DNA of 64,000 bases from Pontixanthobacter gangjinensis. GTDB taxonomy: Bacteria; Pseudomonadota; Alphaproteobacteria; Sphingomonadales; Sphingomonadaceae. Both the position numbers and the translations under genes were made by a program. The stretch spans positions 1,265,772-1,329,771 of the forward strand of contig NZ_WTYS01000001.1 of assembly GCF_009827545.1 (NCBI RefSeq), read 5' to 3'. Positions 28,067-36,863 of the stretch are shown one piece after another. Below the pieces are notes generated by a model. The model was not told the origin of the DNA and made no database searches. It was given only the letters and a program-made list of their open reading frames with translations. Position 1 is the first letter of the stretch, and each line of letters opens with the position of its first letter.

Positions 28067-28524
28067 CAGGTGTCCGGATGCCGCAGTTTCCAAATTGGTG
28101 TCCGGTCGTCGGCTGCTGCCTGATAGACGTCAGGCCAGCGATCCAGTGCGGCATTGAAGTCGGTTTCGTTCATCAGAGCATCGGGCTGAAATGCATCGAA
28201 GCCGCAGCGGCGCATGTTACCGACTTGATCAACCAGAACGTCGCCGACAGCGCGGATTTCTCCGCCATAGCCAGCCTCGCGCAGGATACGCGCGGCGGAG
28301 TAACCGCGGCCGTCGCCGTAGACTGGGAAATTGACTTCAACCAAAGCAATCCGGTCAAGATGCGGCAGCAAGTCGCGTGCATCATCGCCCGGTTCGATCC
28401 GCACGGCTGTCGCATTGGATTGATCTAGGAAAGAATCGACGGTCACGCTGGCATGATCGACCGCTTCATCATCACGAAACCGGAACTGCACGCCGTCAGG
28501 GCTGGTGCCAATCGGGTCAGTCAT
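28066..28524 (-). CDS. DUF934 family protein of sulfate assimilation operons
   Basis: About 152 residues, with no catalytic motif visible. Seen: the typical central pattern LVEVNFPVYGDGRGYSAARILRE, then GEIRAVGDVLVDQVGNMRRCGFDAF, which is the hallmark of DUF934. Known: members are nearly always found between sulfite reductase and APS/PAPS reductase genes in proteobacteria; the function is not established. The start at 28524 overlaps the cysI 3' end by 8 bases, and its stop overlaps the cysH start. An accessory role in sulfite reduction is inferred from context only. Confidence 0.88.
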   Translation of the reverse strand: MTDPIGTSPDGVQFRFRDDEAVDHASVTVDSFLDQSNATAVRIEPGDDARDLLPHLDRIALVEVNFPVYGDGRGYSAARILREAGYGGEIRAVGDVLVDQVGNMRRCGFDAFQPDALMNETDFNAALDRWPDVYQAAADDRTPIWKLRHPDT

Positions 28525-30148
28525 AAAGCGCCTCCTTGAATGGCGCCATGCCGATGCGGCGATAGGTGTCGAGGAACCGTTCTCCATCCTCCTTTTGGGC
28601 AAGGTAGACATCGGTCACAGTTTCGACTGCATCAACCACTCCGGCCTCATCGAAGCCGCGCCCGGTAATTTTGCCGAGAGCAGTGTCTTCCGCTTCGCTA
28701 CCGCCGAGCGACAGCTGATAATTTTCGACGCCCTTCTTATCGACGCCCAAGATGCCGATATGGCCAGCATGGTGATGCCCGCAGGCGTTGATGCAGCCGG
28801 AGATTTTGAGTTTTAACTCGCCCAATATATCGCCTTTGCCGCTGGCTGCGAAACGATCGGAAATTGTCTGCGCCAACGGGATTGAGCGCGCATTGGCGAG
28901 GCTGCAATAATCGAGACCGGGACATGCGATGATATCGCCGATTTGGTCCAAATTGGGGGTGCCAAGGCCTGCTTCATCCAACTTGGTCCACAAAGCATGG
29001 AGATCGGCAATTCTGACATGCGGCAGGACGATGTTCTGCGTGTGCATTACGCGCAATTCGTTGAAGCTATATTGCTTCGCCAGTTCCGCCATCAAATGCA
29101 TTTGTTCGGCAGTTGCATCGCCGGGGATGCCGCCAATTGGCTTCAGGCTGATCACGGCGCTGACATAGGCATCATTCTTGTGGCGGTGCGTGTTGCGATC
29201 CACCCAAAGTGCGAAATCGGGATCGCTGCGATCAATTGACTTTGGTCCATCGGAGAAATCGGGGTCTTCGAAGAAGGTTCTGATGCGTTCCAGCTCGGCG
29301 ATTGGAGGCTCGATGCCTTGATCCAGTAAATGCGCGAATTCCTCTTCGACCTGCCGAGTGTATTCTTCTGCACCAAGTTCGTGGACGAGAATTTTGATCC
29401 GCGCTTTGTATTTATTGTCGCGGCGGCCGTATCGGTTGTAAACGCGCAGGCAGGCTTCTGAATAGGTCACAAGCTGATCGAGGGGCACAAAGTCGCGGAT
29501 GTTGGGTGCAATCATCGGTGTTCGCCCCATACCGCCGCCGACATAAAAACTCGCGCCCAAATCCCCATCATCATTACTGACAATCTGGATGCCGATATCG
29601 TGCAATCGCATAGCGGCACGGTCCGTATTGCTGGCGATAACCGCAATCTTGAACTTGCGCGGCAGATACATGAATTCCGGATGGAAACTCGACCATTGGC
29701 GCAGCAATTCAGCATAGGGACGCGGATCGACCAATTCATCGTGCGCTGCGCCGGCAAAATGGTCTGAGCTAATATTGCGAATGCAATTTCCGCTGGTCTG
29801 GATTGCGTGCATTTCAACGTCAGCCAGATCGGCGAGTAGATCGCCCGCCTGTTCCAGCTTAATCCAATTATACTGGATATTTTGGCGAGTGGTGAAGTGG
29901 CCATAACCGCGATCATACTTGTCCGCGATATCTGCGAGCACGTGCATCTGGCTGCCATTCAGCGTGCCATACGGTATCGCAACGCGCAGCATATAGGCGT
30001 GAAGCTGGAGATAAAGGCCGTTCATCAGCCTGAGCGGCTTGAATTGATCCTCGCTCAACTTGCCGTCGAGGCGGCGCTGGCACTGGTCGCGAAATTCTGC
30101 AACGCGGGCATCGACCATATCTTGGTCATATTTATCATAGAGGTACAT
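28517..30148 (-). CDS. cysI: Sulfite reductase hemoprotein (nitrite/sulfite reductase family)
   Basis: Siroheme and 4Fe-4S enzyme reducing sulfite to sulfide. Seen: 543 residues; the duplicated ferredoxin-like half domains (TTRQNIQYNWI early; VMHTQNIVLPHV later); and the cluster ligands CPGLDYC followed by GCINACGHHH (Cx5C ... Cx3C pattern). Known: the family includes nitrite reductases; linkage to cysH, DUF934, DUF2849 and SUMT points to assimilatory sulfite reduction. No flavoprotein subunit (CysJ) is nearby, so the electron donor (ferredoxin or a distant flavoprotein) is open. One base separates it from DUF2849. Confidence 0.92.
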   Translation of the reverse strand: MYLYDKYDQDMVDARVAEFRDQCQRRLDGKLSEDQFKPLRLMNGLYLQLHAYMLRVAIPYGTLNGSQMHVLADIADKYDRGYGHFTTRQNIQYNWIKLEQAGDLLADLADVEMHAIQTSGNCIRNISSDHFAGAAHDELVDPRPYAELLRQWSSFHPEFMYLPRKFKIAVIASNTDRAAMRLHDIGIQIVSNDDGDLGASFYVGGGMGRTPMIAPNIRDFVPLDQLVTYSEACLRVYNRYGRRDNKYKARIKILVHELGAEEYTRQVEEEFAHLLDQGIEPPIAELERIRTFFEDPDFSDGPKSIDRSDPDFALWVDRNTHRHKNDAYVSAVISLKPIGGIPGDATAEQMHLMAELAKQYSFNELRVMHTQNIVLPHVRIADLHALWTKLDEAGLGTPNLDQIGDIIACPGLDYCSLANARSIPLAQTISDRFAASGKGDILGELKLKISGCINACGHHHAGHIGILGVDKKGVENYQLSLGGSEAEDTALGKITGRGFDEAGVVDAVETVTDVYLAQKEDGERFLDTYRRIGMAPFKEALYD

Positions 30149-30149
30149 A

Positions 30150-30446
30150 TCAGATTACCCAATTGCCGATGTCAGGATCGGCTGGTTTGAGAGTCAGGTC
30201 AGGCCGCACAGTGGGGCCAAGCGCCCGGATGCGGTCCTTGATGTGATTTGGGCGAGGGGTGCCATCAGCCAATGTCGCTTCTAGTGAATAGGGTACGTTG
30301 ACACGGCGAGAGCTTTCCTCGCGGGCCAGTATTACTTCTGCATCATCGCCTACCTCGACCGCATCTTCGATATGGATCGACCAGCTTGCGCCATCCCACC
30401 ACACAACCGCGCCGCTCCTCAGATCATTACCGGTGAGGATAATCAT
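30150..30446 (-). CDS. DUF2849 family protein
   Basis: 98 residues. Seen: N-terminal LTGNDLRSGAVVWWDG, a compact beta-rich body and the C-terminal block PNHIKDRIRALGPTVRPDL, characteristic of DUF2849. Known: a small protein found almost only between SUMT and sulfite reductase genes in alphaproteobacteria; no function assigned. The ATG overlaps the SUMT stop (ATGA) and its stop is one base from cysI, so translational coupling is likely. Not enough residues are diagnostic to suggest a mechanism. Confidence 0.88.
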   Translation of the reverse strand: MIILTGNDLRSGAVVWWDGASWSIHIEDAVEVGDDAEVILAREESSRRVNVPYSLEATLADGTPRPNHIKDRIRALGPTVRPDLTLKPADPDIGNWVI

Positions 30447-31201
30447 GCCGCGATCTCCAAAGCCACTTGCGCAATTGCTTGGTTATCGCGTGCGGTGACT
30501 TCACCGATGATGATTAGAGCAGGGCTTATCACGCGTTCATTCCTGATCAAATCCGGGAGGGCCGCGAGCGGTCCGCGCAACACGCGCATTTCTGGCCGGG
30601 CTGCATTTTCGATGATCGCAATTGGCATGTCGGGCGCAAGGCCATCTGCCATTAATTTTTCAGCGATTTGAGGCGCGGTTTTGACGCCCATATAAATCAC
30701 CAAGGTTCGGTTTTGCCCGGCGAGGCCTGCCCAGTCTTGATCCTTGAGGCCTTTGCACTGGCCCGCGACGAAACTGACGATACTTGCGCTGTCGCGGTGA
30801 GTTAACGCGATTTGTGCGGCTGCGGCGGCACCATTGGCAGCGCTGATGCCTGGGACAATTTCGACCCGAACGCCAGCGGCATGGCAATCTTCCATCTCTT
30901 CGCCGCCACGGCCAAAGGTGAAGGGGTCCCCGCCTTTCAGACGCACTACATCTCGGCCAGCCTTTGCCTCGCGCACCAGCAACGCGTTGATTTGGTCTTG
31001 CGGTAGTGTGTGTTTTGACCGCTGCTTTGCGACCGATACCAGCCGGGCATCGGGCCGCGCCAAGGCCAGAATGGCAGGGTCGACCAAGCCATCATGTACG
31101 ATCAGATATGCGTTCCGGATCAACCGCGCCGCGCGCAGGGTCAGCAGTTCGGGATCACCAGGACCCGCGCCAACGAGATAGACTGTACCAAAATTTTCCA
31201 T
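30443..31201 (-). CDS. cobA: Uroporphyrinogen-III C-methyltransferase (SUMT)
   Basis: SAM-dependent methyltransferase that makes precorrin-2, the siroheme precursor for the sulfite reductase downstream. Seen: VYLVGAGPGDPELLTLRA at the N-terminus, then VVRLKGGDPFTFGRGGEE and VPGISAANGAAAAAQIALTHR; 252 residues, the single-domain form (in E. coli this activity is fused in CysG). Start ATG 31201 is preferred over an in-frame TTG at 31210. A perfect 12-bp palindrome lies just before the start. Confidence 0.94.
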   Translation of the reverse strand: MENFGTVYLVGAGPGDPELLTLRAARLIRNAYLIVHDGLVDPAILALARPDARLVSVAKQRSKHTLPQDQINALLVREAKAGRDVVRLKGGDPFTFGRGGEEMEDCHAAGVRVEIVPGISAANGAAAAAQIALTHRDSASIVSFVAGQCKGLKDQDWAGLAGQNRTLVIYMGVKTAPQIAEKLMADGLAPDMPIAIIENAARPEMRVLRGPLAALPDLIRNERVISPALIIIGEVTARDNQAIAQVALEIAA

Positions 31202-31204
31202 GCG

Positions 31205-31216
31205 GCCCAATTGGGC
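31205..31216. promoter_or_regulatory. 12-bp palindrome at the SUMT start
   Basis: GCCCAATTGGGC is a perfect palindrome ending three bases before the SUMT start codon and replaces any good ribosome site. It could be an operator for the downstream sulfur genes or a translation-modulating hairpin. Function is inferred only. Confidence 0.3.
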
Positions 31217-31299
31217 TAAGGGCCGCTGCGCTGCCAGTGAGAATGCGTGTCAGCCAAACAAGCAAACTTGTTGAAAGCCGATGTAACCTATCAAGAAGC

Positions 31300-32406
31300 T
31301 CAGCTTTTATCCTTGTCTACTCGTTGGGCCACAGCGGCGATAAGCTGGTCGAATTGAGCATTGCCGCGCAGGTTCAAATCGCGCTGCGGGAAAGGTATTT
31401 CGATGTCATTCTCTTTGAACAGATCCCACAGCTTCTTCAGGACTTCGCTCTTAATGTTGCCAATCCCGGCCTCTGGATCGCGAATCCAGCATTGGATGAC
31501 GAAATCGACCGAGCTGTCGCCATATTGGTTTAGCCAAGCCGTCGGAGGCGGCGATTTGAGCACGCGTTTGCAGCTTTTTGCGGCCTCGAGCATCAATTTC
31601 TCAGCCTCGTGAATGTCGCAATTGTAGGACACTCCGACAGGTATTTGCATGCGGACATTGCGCGATGAATAGGACCAGTTTTCCACCTGATTGATCATCA
31701 GATTTTCGTTCGGAATCAAATATTCTTTTTGATCGCGCGTGGTGATCGAAACCGCCCGAATGCCAATTTTCCGGATCTGTCCGAACGTCGAAACACCCGC
31801 CTGATCTGCCACAGCAATCACGTCACCCGGTTTGATCGACTTGTCCATCAGCAGAATAATACCGGCAATCAAATTACCGAAGGTCTTTTGCAAACCGAAA
31901 CCAATCGCCAGACCAAATGCGCCAGAGAATACGGCGAGCGCGGTCAAATCAATACCCAGCAAGTCGATGCCAAGGAAAAAAGCCGCTGCCCAAATTGCGA
32001 TCGTAGTAAGCTTTTCCGCAAGCAGATGTTGGGTGTCATCGAGCTTTGTGACTCGTTTCAGCAATGCCGAAGATAGACGGGTAGTTACCCAAGCGAGAGC
32101 AATCACGAGGAATATCACGCCAATAACGACAAGCCCGTCCCACAAAGAGATCCGCATGTCGCCCACGCTGAATGCCATGGCGTCAAGCGTATCGATCATG
32201 CTGCCGACAGTTTCGCTTTTTTCGGTAATCGCTTCTTTGGCTTCGTCAGCCGCGCCAACCGCTTCTGTCGGGGCGACTTCTGGTGCGGCAGGCGCCTGCA
32301 CAGCAGCCGAACCCTCTCCGTCCGTAGGAACCAGCGTTACCGTGTCACCGGCTTGCAGCGCAGTATCTTGTGCCTCGGTTTCAGGGATTGTGGCTGCAGT
32401 TGTCAT
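31300..32406 (-). CDS. Mechanosensitive ion channel, MscS family
   Basis: Small-conductance mechanosensitive channel-type protein. Seen: about 80 polar N-terminal residues rich in Ala, Glu and Pro; three membrane helices, the third (pore) helix containing the glycine/alanine pattern GAFGLAIGFGLQKTFGNLIAG; then the cytoplasmic beta domain (PGDVIAVADQAGVSTFGQI, LIPNENLMINQVENWSYS). About 368 residues. The start overlaps the stop of the metC-like gene (ATGA), so it is read with it. Its role in a sulfur gene block is unclear. A 98-base gap with a possible internal promoter separates it from SUMT. Confidence 0.9.
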   Translation of the reverse strand: MTTAATIPETEAQDTALQAGDTVTLVPTDGEGSAAVQAPAAPEVAPTEAVGAADEAKEAITEKSETVGSMIDTLDAMAFSVGDMRISLWDGLVVIGVIFLVIALAWVTTRLSSALLKRVTKLDDTQHLLAEKLTTIAIWAAAFFLGIDLLGIDLTALAVFSGAFGLAIGFGLQKTFGNLIAGIILLMDKSIKPGDVIAVADQAGVSTFGQIRKIGIRAVSITTRDQKEYLIPNENLMINQVENWSYSSRNVRMQIPVGVSYNCDIHEAEKLMLEAAKSCKRVLKSPPPTAWLNQYGDSSVDFVIQCWIRDPEAGIGNIKSEVLKKLWDLFKENDIEIPFPQRDLNLRGNAQFDQLIAAVAQRVDKDKS

Positions 32407-33611
32407 GCTTGCTCCATGGCCGCGAAGCCCTGTTCTAGATTTTCGATAAGGTCTTGCGGGTCTTCCAAGCCGATGGAGAGGCGAATTGCAAGGTGCGCGC
32501 CTGTTCCCCACTCCTTGGGTGGCCATGCGGAATTTGTGCGAATAGGTGCCGGGTCAAACGGAATGGCGAGGCTTTCAAACCCGCCCCAACTGTATCCGAT
32601 ACCGAACAGATCTAGCGCATCGATAAACCGCGCCCGAGCTGTCTCATCGGCGGACTTCAACACAAAGCTGAATAAGCCGCATCCTCCAGCGAAATCGCGT
32701 TTCCACAATTCGTGGCCGGGTGCGCCGGGAAGCATTGGGCAAAGGACGTGCGAGACTTCGGGGTGCTGGGCGAGCCATTTGGCGATATCTAGCGCGGTTT
32801 TGCTAGATTTATCTAGCCGCACAGGCATGGTTCTGAGGCCGCGAAGCGCAAGCGCCGCATCGTCAGGAGACACCACATGACCGAGCGCTTGCGCCGTCCT
32901 GCGCAATTTCGTGTAGTATTTCTTCCCGGCTGACGCGCTGCCCATCATCAGATCGGAATGCCCACCGACGTGCTTTGTAAGCGACATGATAGATATATCG
33001 CAGCCATGCTGGAGCGCGGGCAGCCCGAGAGAGCTGCCCCAAGTGTTGTCAATCAAGCTTACCGCGCCATGCTCGCGGGCAATAGCGGTCATCGCGGGGA
33101 CATCGCAGATTTCCATTGTCAGGCTGCCGGGACTTTCGAGCATGACCGCTTTGGTGCGCGGACAGAATTGCTGTGCGAAGCTATCAAGATCAAGCGGATC
33201 GAAGAATCGCGTTACGACACCGAATTGTTTGAGAATGCCGAGCCCCATCATTCGCGTTGGTTCATAAGCGTTGTCGGTTACCAGCAGGACATCGCCGGGC
33301 TTGAGCACTGACATCAGCGCGCCAGACAATGCCGCGACGCCGCTGGGGTAAAGGGTGGTTCCAAATGCACCGGACTCCAATTTTGTAAGCGCATCTGATA
33401 GTGCCCATTGGGTGGGTGCACCGCGCCGGCCATAGAAGAACTGCCCGTCCTCATTGCGCTTCGCATCGCTGGTGAACGCCTCCATATCCGGATAGAGGTG
33501 CGTGCTGGCGCGCCAAACTGGCGGGTTCACCACCGGACCTGTCCATTCTGGTTTGCGTCCTGCGATTACGACCTTGGTATCACGGCGCAGATTTTCATTG
33601 TGTTTCGCCAT
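32403..33611 (-). CDS. Cystathionine beta-lyase-like PLP enzyme
   Basis: Cys/Met metabolism PLP-dependent (fold type I) enzyme, about 402 residues. Seen: VNPPVWRASTHLYP near the N-terminus, a YGRRGAPTQWAL segment, ESPGSLTMEICDVPA, IDNTWGSSLG, and the PLP lysine in SLTKHVGGHSDLMMG. These match MetC-type beta-lyases (cystathionine to homocysteine), but gamma-lyase and related activities share the same motifs. Start ATG 33611 lies two bases after the sulfurtransferase stop. The sulfur context supports a Met/Cys role. Confidence 0.87.
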   Translation of the reverse strand: MAKHNENLRRDTKVVIAGRKPEWTGPVVNPPVWRASTHLYPDMEAFTSDAKRNEDGQFFYGRRGAPTQWALSDALTKLESGAFGTTLYPSGVAALSGALMSVLKPGDVLLVTDNAYEPTRMMGLGILKQFGVVTRFFDPLDLDSFAQQFCPRTKAVMLESPGSLTMEICDVPAMTAIAREHGAVSLIDNTWGSSLGLPALQHGCDISIMSLTKHVGGHSDLMMGSASAGKKYYTKLRRTAQALGHVVSPDDAALALRGLRTMPVRLDKSSKTALDIAKWLAQHPEVSHVLCPMLPGAPGHELWKRDFAGGCGLFSFVLKSADETARARFIDALDLFGIGYSWGGFESLAIPFDPAPIRTNSAWPPKEWGTGAHLAIRLSIGLEDPQDLIENLEQGFAAMEQA

Positions 33612-33613
33612 AA

Positions 33614-34465
33614 TCAGTTGGCGGCTCCTATTTCCTTGGGAGTTGCCGGATCGGCGCCCCATTCGCTCCAGCTGCCATCGTACAATGCGCCTTGTTTGCC
33701 GAGCAATTGCATTGCGAACAGAACCACCGACGCGGTCATTCCGCTTCCGCAACTGGCAGTGACGGGCTGGTCCAGGTCGATCCCGACTTCGTCAAAGACC
33801 GCGCGCAGCTCTGAGGGCGGCTTGAAAGTACCATCTTCACCGAGCAATCGGAGGAAATGCAGGTTGCGCGCTCCAGGAATATGGCCGCCGGCCAAACCGT
33901 GGACGGTGTCATCCACTTCGCCTGAAAACCGGCCTGCATCGCGCGCATCGATGATTTGTTCGGACCTTGTCTCGCAATTGGCGATCATCTGTTGCTTATT
34001 GCGTACAAAGGACCGATTTTCCGCTCGGACGACAAAGTGCGAAGTCGCGGGCGAGGCAGGCAATTGGGCAGGGCCTTGCTCTACTCTGCGCCCTTCAGCC
34101 ATCCATTTTGCAAGGCCGCCATCAAGGACAGCGACATTGTCAAACCCGAACATGCGGAAGATAAAGAAAGCGCGGGCCGAGCTTCGAAGAATGCTGTTAT
34201 CATACAAAATGATGCTGCCTGGCGCCGAGACGCCTAATTCTGACATGCGCTGTGAAAATTGTTCCGCGTTTGGCAGAGTAGCGGGAACTGGAGAGTTCTC
34301 GTCTTTCAGGCTGGGCAGGTCAAGAAAACGTGCATCGGGAATGTGGTGGCTCAGGAATTCGGCCCGGGCATCTCGGCCTGCGCCAGGCAAATGTGCTGAT
34401 GTGTCCAGTATAATTACATCGCCAAGATGGCTGGCGAGCCAGTCGGTGGTTACCAAAATTTCCAT
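33614..34465 (-). CDS. sseA: 3-mercaptopyruvate/thiosulfate sulfurtransferase
   Basis: Two-domain rhodanese that transfers sulfane sulfur. Seen: an inactive N-terminal rhodanese domain (ILDTSAHLPGAGRDA, HIPDARFLDL, ILYDN) and an active C-terminal domain with the catalytic loop CGSGMTA, close to the CG[ST]GVTA loop typical of mercaptopyruvate sulfurtransferases rather than thiosulfate enzymes. About 283 residues from ATG 34465; a longer form from 34510 is possible. It precedes the metC-like gene by two bases. Confidence 0.87.
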   Translation of the reverse strand: MEILVTTDWLASHLGDVIILDTSAHLPGAGRDARAEFLSHHIPDARFLDLPSLKDENSPVPATLPNAEQFSQRMSELGVSAPGSIILYDNSILRSSARAFFIFRMFGFDNVAVLDGGLAKWMAEGRRVEQGPAQLPASPATSHFVVRAENRSFVRNKQQMIANCETRSEQIIDARDAGRFSGEVDDTVHGLAGGHIPGARNLHFLRLLGEDGTFKPPSELRAVFDEVGIDLDQPVTASCGSGMTASVVLFAMQLLGKQGALYDGSWSEWGADPATPKEIGAAN

Positions 34466-34531
34466 TCTACCGGAGTAGCGCCGGAATGGACTTCCGTCGA
34501 TAGCTCGCATGGCTGCAGCAAGGTCTAGAAA

Positions 34532-35746
34532 TCAGCCGATCTGACGCAGCCCGATATTGCGATAGGTCTGGGCCATCTCATCAAGCCGAAACGGGAGTAA
34601 TTTACCTTTGCCGCCATCAGGTCTGACACCAACAACAAATGTCTGGACTATTGTATCAATGCTTTCAGCTTCGATCCGCAGCCGCAGAAGGGGAACAAAT
34701 AATTTTGCGCTGCCTTGTGCGATGGTCTTGATCTGACTGAGCGGTAGGCGGAACTCACCCTTGACCTCTTGTGCGTCCCGGGCTCTGACTTCTGCCACAA
34801 ATGATGCGAACGCCAATTGGGAGTTGTCATCCGCCAATTGCTCGCTGACCGGTGCCTTGCCATGCGCCGACACTAGATCCGCATAAACTGAAATATCTTC
34901 AATTTTTCCGGAACCAAGATTTTGAAGTTCCAAGTGGTAAACTAGTGTTGCGTTCATCACGCTACGGCTGAGGCTCAAGGCGGCCACCTTGGCCTGGAAT
35001 TTGGATTTGGCAGCCGAGAATTCTACGGGTGGAGGCGTGGGATCTTTTAGTTTCTCAGCAGGCGCTATTTCACTGTTTTTTCCGCCTAAGGCTGGGGCTG
35101 TGTTGCGAACCAGAGGCGGTTCGATTTGCGGAACAGTTTCAGCTGCAACTTGTCGTCTCCTCCAGAATAGCAACCCGCCGAAGCCAAGCAACGCAAGCCC
35201 GCCGACAATAATGAGCCAGCCGAGCCAGCCGCTTTCATTATCTTGCGAAGTTACAGCCGGATTGGCTGCCGATTGGCCAGCCGTGTTTGGTAGCGCGGCT
35301 GAAGGGCGCTGTTCGCTCGGGCCGGTCTGTCCATCGGTGTCCTGCTCCCCGCCTGTTTGCGCCGGCGCAGCAGGCGATACTGATTGTTGCGCCGTTGAAG
35401 AGGATTGGGTGGCCTGTCCTGTGGCGCGCGCGGTCGGCGCTTCCCGAGGTGGAGCTGGAGCCCGGCTGCCGTCCCTAACAGGTGCAGTTTGGTTTGGCGC
35501 TGGCGTTTGACCACCCGATAGCTCAGCTGTTGGCGCTGCTGTCGGAGCCGGAGTAGGGGTAGGCCTATTAATGACTCTCGGCGCGACGGGAGTCCCCTCC
35601 AAATCCACAGGACCCTGAACTTGCGGCGTTGGGGTTGGTGTCGGTGAAGGTTGGAGTTGAAAATCGCGCACAGCACCGGGGGACGCAGCCAGAGGGGCAG
35701 CGAGTGCAATCGCGATCAAGGAAAGGGTCAATCGGAAGGTTTTCAT
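34532..35746 (-). CDS. Exported Pro/Thr-rich protein with central membrane helix, unknown function
   Basis: No family recognised. Seen: a cleavable-looking signal peptide (MKTFRLTLSLIAIALAAPLAAS), a low-complexity extracytoplasmic region of about 140 residues with Thr-Pro repeats (PTPTPTP) and Gln/Ala/Ser runs, one membrane helix (GWLGWLIIVGGLALLGFGGLLF) followed by a stop-transfer Arg cluster, then a C-terminal domain of about 200 residues, mostly beta strands by pattern (LVYHLELQNLGSGKIEDISVYADL), placed in the cytoplasm if topology follows the positive-inside rule. About 404 residues from ATG 35746. The batD-like architecture is similar only in layout. Confidence 0.7.
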   Translation of the reverse strand: MKTFRLTLSLIAIALAAPLAASPGAVRDFQLQPSPTPTPTPQVQGPVDLEGTPVAPRVINRPTPTPAPTAAPTAELSGGQTPAPNQTAPVRDGSRAPAPPREAPTARATGQATQSSSTAQQSVSPAAPAQTGGEQDTDGQTGPSEQRPSAALPNTAGQSAANPAVTSQDNESGWLGWLIIVGGLALLGFGGLLFWRRRQVAAETVPQIEPPLVRNTAPALGGKNSEIAPAEKLKDPTPPPVEFSAAKSKFQAKVAALSLSRSVMNATLVYHLELQNLGSGKIEDISVYADLVSAHGKAPVSEQLADDNSQLAFASFVAEVRARDAQEVKGEFRLPLSQIKTIAQGSAKLFVPLLRLRIEAESIDTIVQTFVVGVRPDGGKGKLLPFRLDEMAQTYRNIGLRQIG

Positions 35747-35847
35747 CTGTCTCAAGAAGTCCAGCAGGGCGGCGCTGAATAGGGTCTGAATCCTGCAATG
35801 GCTACAGGTGACTTGTGCTAAGGGCGCGATCACGGCATCAGCGCGGC

Positions 35848-36318
35848 ATGAGTGACACACATTCCGCCAATGCCGCACCCCAATTTCTGGGCCAGCAAAC
35901 CCCGTTACCTGCTTCACCGGAGGAGGCAGTTCTCGACTATGTCCCCAATCCTCGTGCGGGGGCGCTATATCTGACGCGTTTTGCCGCGCCGGAATTTACG
36001 TCACTTTGCCCGGTGACAGGGCAGCCTGATTTTGCGCACTTGGTGATTGATTACGCGCCTGGCGAAACGATCGTCGAATCGAAAAGCCTCAAATTGTTTC
36101 TGGGTAGTTTTCGCAATCATAATGGCTTTCATGAAGATGTTACGGTCGGTATCGGCCAACGGCTGTCAGATGAGATGAAGCCGCGCTGGTTGCGGATAGG
36201 CGGATATTGGTATCCGCGGGGCGGTATTCCGATTGACGTTTTCTGGCAAACTGGCGCGCCGCCGGAGGGGCTATGGGTCCCAGATCAGGGTGTGCAGGGC
36301 TATCGCGGGCGAGGGTAG
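35848..36318 (+). CDS. queF: NADPH-dependent 7-cyano-7-deazaguanine reductase (QueF), unimodular type
   Basis: Reduces preQ0 to preQ1 in queuosine synthesis. Seen: 156 residues, the short single-domain form; the active-site Cys in [13 protein letters not shown]; and the QueF motif [21 protein letters not shown], with its catalytic Asp outside it in the T-fold core. Start ATG 35848 is preferred over 35815 because it gives the usual N-terminus. The 101-base gap from the divergent gene shows no preQ1 riboswitch that I can recognise. Confidence 0.93.
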   Translation: MSDTHSANAAPQFLGQQTPLPASPEEAVLDYVPNPRAGALYLTRFAAPEFTSLCPVTGQPDFAHLVIDYAPGETIVESKSLKLFLGSFRNHNGFHEDVTVGIGQRLSDEMKPRWLRIGGYWYPRGGIPIDVFWQTGAPPEGLWVPDQGVQGYRGRG

Positions 36319-36397
36319 GTCCGCAATTCCTTCATGCCGTAATTATGGGCTCTTACCATCACCCTGAATATGTAAGGCCGTGCTTTGGGTGCTGGTC

Positions 36398-36730
36398 ATG
36401 CCCCCTTTCGGCGCAGACTACGGTGATGTTGATCATCAAGACATTTCGCGAATCGAAATCGCGCGGGTCGCAAATCCGTCGTGGCAAACCGTAAGCAAGG
36501 CTTATTACGAAGCTATCGCTCCGTCTTATAGCGATTGTTGAGAGACCGGCTGCCGCGGCATCCGAATTGTCTTTCCAAGGGATGCTATTTCAGGCGTCGG
36601 CCTTGGTCTGGTCCGTGAATTGATTGTGGCTACATTCTACACACGCGTGAACGTATCGCCAATTTATGATGATGGCCCGCTCGAATTTGATTCGCAGAGG
36701 TGGCCATGGGCTAGGCAATATGCAGGCTAG
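36398..36730 (+). pseudogene. Possible decayed ORF interrupted by one in-frame TGA
   Basis: The 545-base stretch 36319-36863 has no intact gene of note. Within it, a frame from ATG 36398 reads 47 codons to TGA 36539-36541, then continues open in the same frame for 62 codons to TAG 36728-36730. The two parts look protein-like (acidic and aromatic residues, little low complexity), but I recognise no family. It may be a relic or chance. The rest of the gap shows nothing I can name. Confidence 0.25.
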
Positions 36731-36863
36731 GACAAGCCCGATTGACGCATCGTTCGGGCTTGGCAGGCAGCGCGGGCTAGCATTGCACACGGTCAGATTT
36801 TCTGACGCCCCCTCCGGCCCGTGATCACGGCCTTGAGCGCAAGCGTCGGCGATTCGTGAAAAA

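Noticed and set aside
35747-35847. Search for a preQ1 riboswitch before queF
   Set aside because: No compact H-type pseudoknot with the A-rich tail was seen in the 101-base gap.
36319-36863. Phage or integrative element at tRNA-Thr
   Set aside because: No integrase, no direct repeat of the tRNA 3' end and no mobility gene was seen on either side.
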